Shown: piece after piece, positions 62,066 to 64,000 of the stretch
Position numbering within the stretch: the first letter of the stretch is position 1
Layout: every line of letters begins with the position of its first letter
Assembly (NCBI GenBank): GCA_022606135.1
Contig: JABYQN010000011.1
Location: 62,001-126,000 of the forward strand
Direction of reading: 5' to 3'
DNA: 64,000 bases
DNA from: Fomes fomentarius
Lineage: Eukaryota > Basidiomycota > Agaricomycetes > Polyporales > Polyporaceae
Position numbers and translations under genes: made by a program
Notes under the pieces: generated by a model
Seen by the model: the letters and a program-made list of their open reading frames with translations, nothing else
The model's database searches: none
What the model was told of the DNA's origin: nothing

Positions 62066-62619
62066 TGTTGAACTTCCGGACTACTGGCTGTGCTCAGACC
62101 AGAGTTGTGTACACTTGTTTATGGTCATATGATTAGATAGGCTGTGTTCCTACTTACCATTTATGGTTTTCTTTGTTCTCCTACTGTACTTTCCCATGAC
62201 CATATGGTTACTGTGCATTCCTGTGCGTACCAGTGCGTTCTACACTGCACCGGACTCTTCTAGACCTTATGTCTAACTCATGCTATGACTGTATCTGACT
62301 CATATGCTGATACGGACTCTGACTGATCGTCTTATGGCTACATGTGACTGCTTCATTCGCTGACTCATGGACTCATCCCTCATGTATAAAAGCAGTCCCT
62401 TCTTCGCCTCTGCTCTTCAGTCGTTCGCTCACTGACTGAAGAGTAAGTCTCTTACCTACATATGCTCTACTACTTCTTACTGACTTAGTACTTGTAGTCC
62501 CTCTTTGTTGTGACTTACAGGTACTTCACTATGCAATATAGTTGTTCGCTCACTGACTGAAGATCCCTCTTTGTTGTGACTTACAGTCGCTCCTTGCCTT
62601 ACAGGTTCAGAGTTCATCA
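62066..62619 (+). repeat. Copia C 3' LTR
   Basis: 554 bases, preceded by the purine-rich GAGTGGGAG at 62,057-62,065 (polypurine tract). Differences from the 5' LTR noted: ACTGG for ACCGG near its start, and CAGTCGC for CAGTTGC near its end. Confidence 0.92.
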
Positions 62620-62629
62620 CCAGGTACAT

Positions 62630-63450
62630 TCATTGAGCTGCAGCCATAGCTTTGTGGGCAGTCTTCGCCTCTGCCCATGCTTCCGCCGCATCGTTGTATG
62701 CTGCAACAACATCTGCATGTGTATCGTGGTGACTTGACACTGAGCCACTAGACGCTGATTGGCAACATTCTGTAGGGTGAGGCGGCAAAGAGCTGAAAGG
62801 CAGAGTGATGGAGGAGAGAGAGAGAGAGATAGAGAGAGAGGAGACAAACTCGATAAGGACAAAGTGACGACCGGCTCCAAGGCACAAGATCGTCGACAGC
62901 TAGTCTTCAAGTACAATGCAACATACTAGTCCCAGTGACCAAGATATCTATCAGTATGGAGAATACACATACAGGTGGGGTATTCTACTCACCTAGTCCC
63001 AGTGACCAAGAGGTTGAGATGGGGACTAGGGAGGGCACTAACTGGTCTTATATACTACTGGGGGTCAAACAATGCCAAACAGTGATGGGGAGTGAGTCAT
63101 GGGGAGTCATAAGGGTGTGGTACTGTGTCCGTGACAATGTGCCCTGGCCAAGACATCTTGGGCTGCCCAGGCTGCAAATGACGCTGTGTGGTGACTCACC
63201 ATGAGGGCTCCATGCAGTGAGGCATTCTCTGCTTGGAACCTCTCCAGCTGGATTTGGCTTCTACATGTGCCTTGCTCATATGGAACTGGTCTATGAGTTT
63301 CTCAATCTTGCTCATAGTCACCTCTCCTGGCACCGTTCTGGGCCTCCTTCTCCAGTGTCTCACGCTGCTGACATTCGACCAAAAGCCTCAGCTTGGTGTC
63401 CTTTGAAGCACAAAGGGTGTTTGGGTGCAGGTCAGTATCCAAGGTAGGGA
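62630..63450 (-). pseudogene. Alanine-rich, probably helical ORF split by a solo LTR
   Basis: I do not recognise the protein. Right of the LTR the minus strand reads QRETLEKEAQNGARRGDYEQ, then QLERFQAENASLHGALM and AAWAAQDVLARAH; left of it DVVAAYNDAAEAWAEAKTAH and KAMAAAQ lead to a stop. Without the LTR and one copy of its duplication the two sides are in the same frame. A TGA or frameshift near 63,300 breaks it again. The heptad-like composition suggests an alpha-helical or coiled-coil protein. Confidence 0.45.
62722..63136 (+). repeat. Solo LTR R2
   Basis: 415 bases from TATCGTGGTGAC (decayed TGTTGTGG) to GTCCGTGACA, flanked by a perfect duplication ATGTG (62,717-62,721 and 63,137-63,141). 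About 90 percent similar by eye to R1 at 37,995, with one deletion of about 170 bases near 63,120. It contains the same TTATATACTACTGGGGGTC promoter-like text. Confidence 0.82.
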
Positions 63451-64000
63451 TCTGACTCAAACTTGGGAGAGGTGTGCCGGTGAGAGTTGTTAGAGGTGCA
63501 TGGCAGAGAGGGGTAGGAGTTGGAGGTGGACTCTATTCATTCTCCTTGTTTGCTGTTGCACAAGTATGATGCATCTTCTGCTGAACAAACCTGTATTGGG
63601 ATAGTCAAAGCAGTTGTCATTCTGCATACAGCACACTAGCATGTGCACTTATATGACTGATATGTTTGTTCCTCCATATCTTCAGTAATACTACATGCAA
63701 AGACAATCAGTTAAGGAATATTCATCAGGACTTTCCTGATTCTCCTAGGTCTCTTAGGTGCCTAAGAAGTCCTAAGAAGTCCTAAGAACCTAAGCAAATC
63801 CCAGCACTTATGCACAGCCACTGGGCTCCCTAAGCACTCTGCAGACCCCACTTGCACTCGGTCAGTAAGTCTTCGTTTTTCACTCTCAAAATTTGTATGA
63901 TAAATGGAGGAGATGAGCTCAATAGGCGTGCAAATTTTCAGAAGGATCTGAGCTTATGTCACAAGTCACAGTAGATGAATCTTTTTGGCACACTAGTGAA
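63451..64000. other. Right-edge repeat DNA
   Basis: Contains CCTAAG/TCCTAAGAAG short repeats near 63,745-63,795, similar in style to the 3' part of SINE-like family 1 but not clearly homologous. No gene is seen. Confidence 0.35.

Larger units (their letters stand above)
56171..62619 (+). mobile_element. Young Ty1/Copia retrotransposon C
   Basis: 6,449 bases with 554-base LTRs at 56,171-56,724 and 62,066-62,619 and a perfect target duplication CCAGG (56,166-56,170 and 62,620-62,624). By eye the LTRs differ at only two positions, both C/T. All gag-pol domains are present but pol is broken three times. It is unrelated in LTR sequence to elements A and B but uses the same primer-binding site. 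Confidence 0.96.

Overview
The window looks like nuclear DNA of a filamentous basidiomycete, most likely an Agaricomycete. The evidence is many short GT-AG introns (about 50-75 bases), a white-collar photoreceptor without a GATA zinc finger, a Fus3/Kss1-type MAP kinase, and hAT and Ty1/Copia elements of the kinds common in mushroom-forming fungi. The genus cannot be named from sequence alone.

It has two halves. Positions 1 to about 13,000 are gene-dense and GC-rich and hold five well-supported genes: class II fructose-bisphosphate aldolase (minus, 3' end off the left edge), a WC-1-like LOV/PAS photoreceptor (plus), pyruvate dehydrogenase kinase (minus), a TEY MAP kinase (minus) and a two-CCCH-finger protein (plus). 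I rebuilt their exon structures by hand. The four complete models give reading frames divisible by three (978, 451, 357 and 745 residues). Aldolase/WC-1 and MAP kinase/CCCH are divergent pairs sharing short upstream regions. They are ordinary housekeeping and signalling genes, not one pathway cluster. A sixth small gene may lie at 7,924-8,299.

From about 13.1 kb to the right edge I see no intact host gene. This is a nested transposon island, mostly poor in CG dinucleotides and rich in TG/CA. Elements with ends I could fix are: three hAT transposons (14,152-15,208; 33,691-38,631; 39,671-42,792), four copies of a roughly 750-base TIR family with TA target duplications and internal tRNA-like A/B boxes (17,847; 44,288; 45,446; 54,349), a 434-base MITE (15,873), four solo LTRs with 5-base target duplications (19,208; 37,995; 53,155; 62,722), a degenerate gag-only Copia element (48,051-51,466), and a young Copia element (56,171-62,619) whose LTRs differ at two bases.

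The most striking structure is a giant inverted repeat. Two Copia elements, 20,316-25,754 (minus) and 26,980-32,417 (plus), lie head to head around a 1.2-kb spacer. They appear identical except for one base in a homopolymer, and they share the same premature stop, reverse-transcriptase deletion and frameshifts. Yet each element's own two LTRs differ strongly from one another. Normal retrotransposition cannot produce that pattern, so DNA-level copying or gene conversion (or an assembly artefact) is implied.
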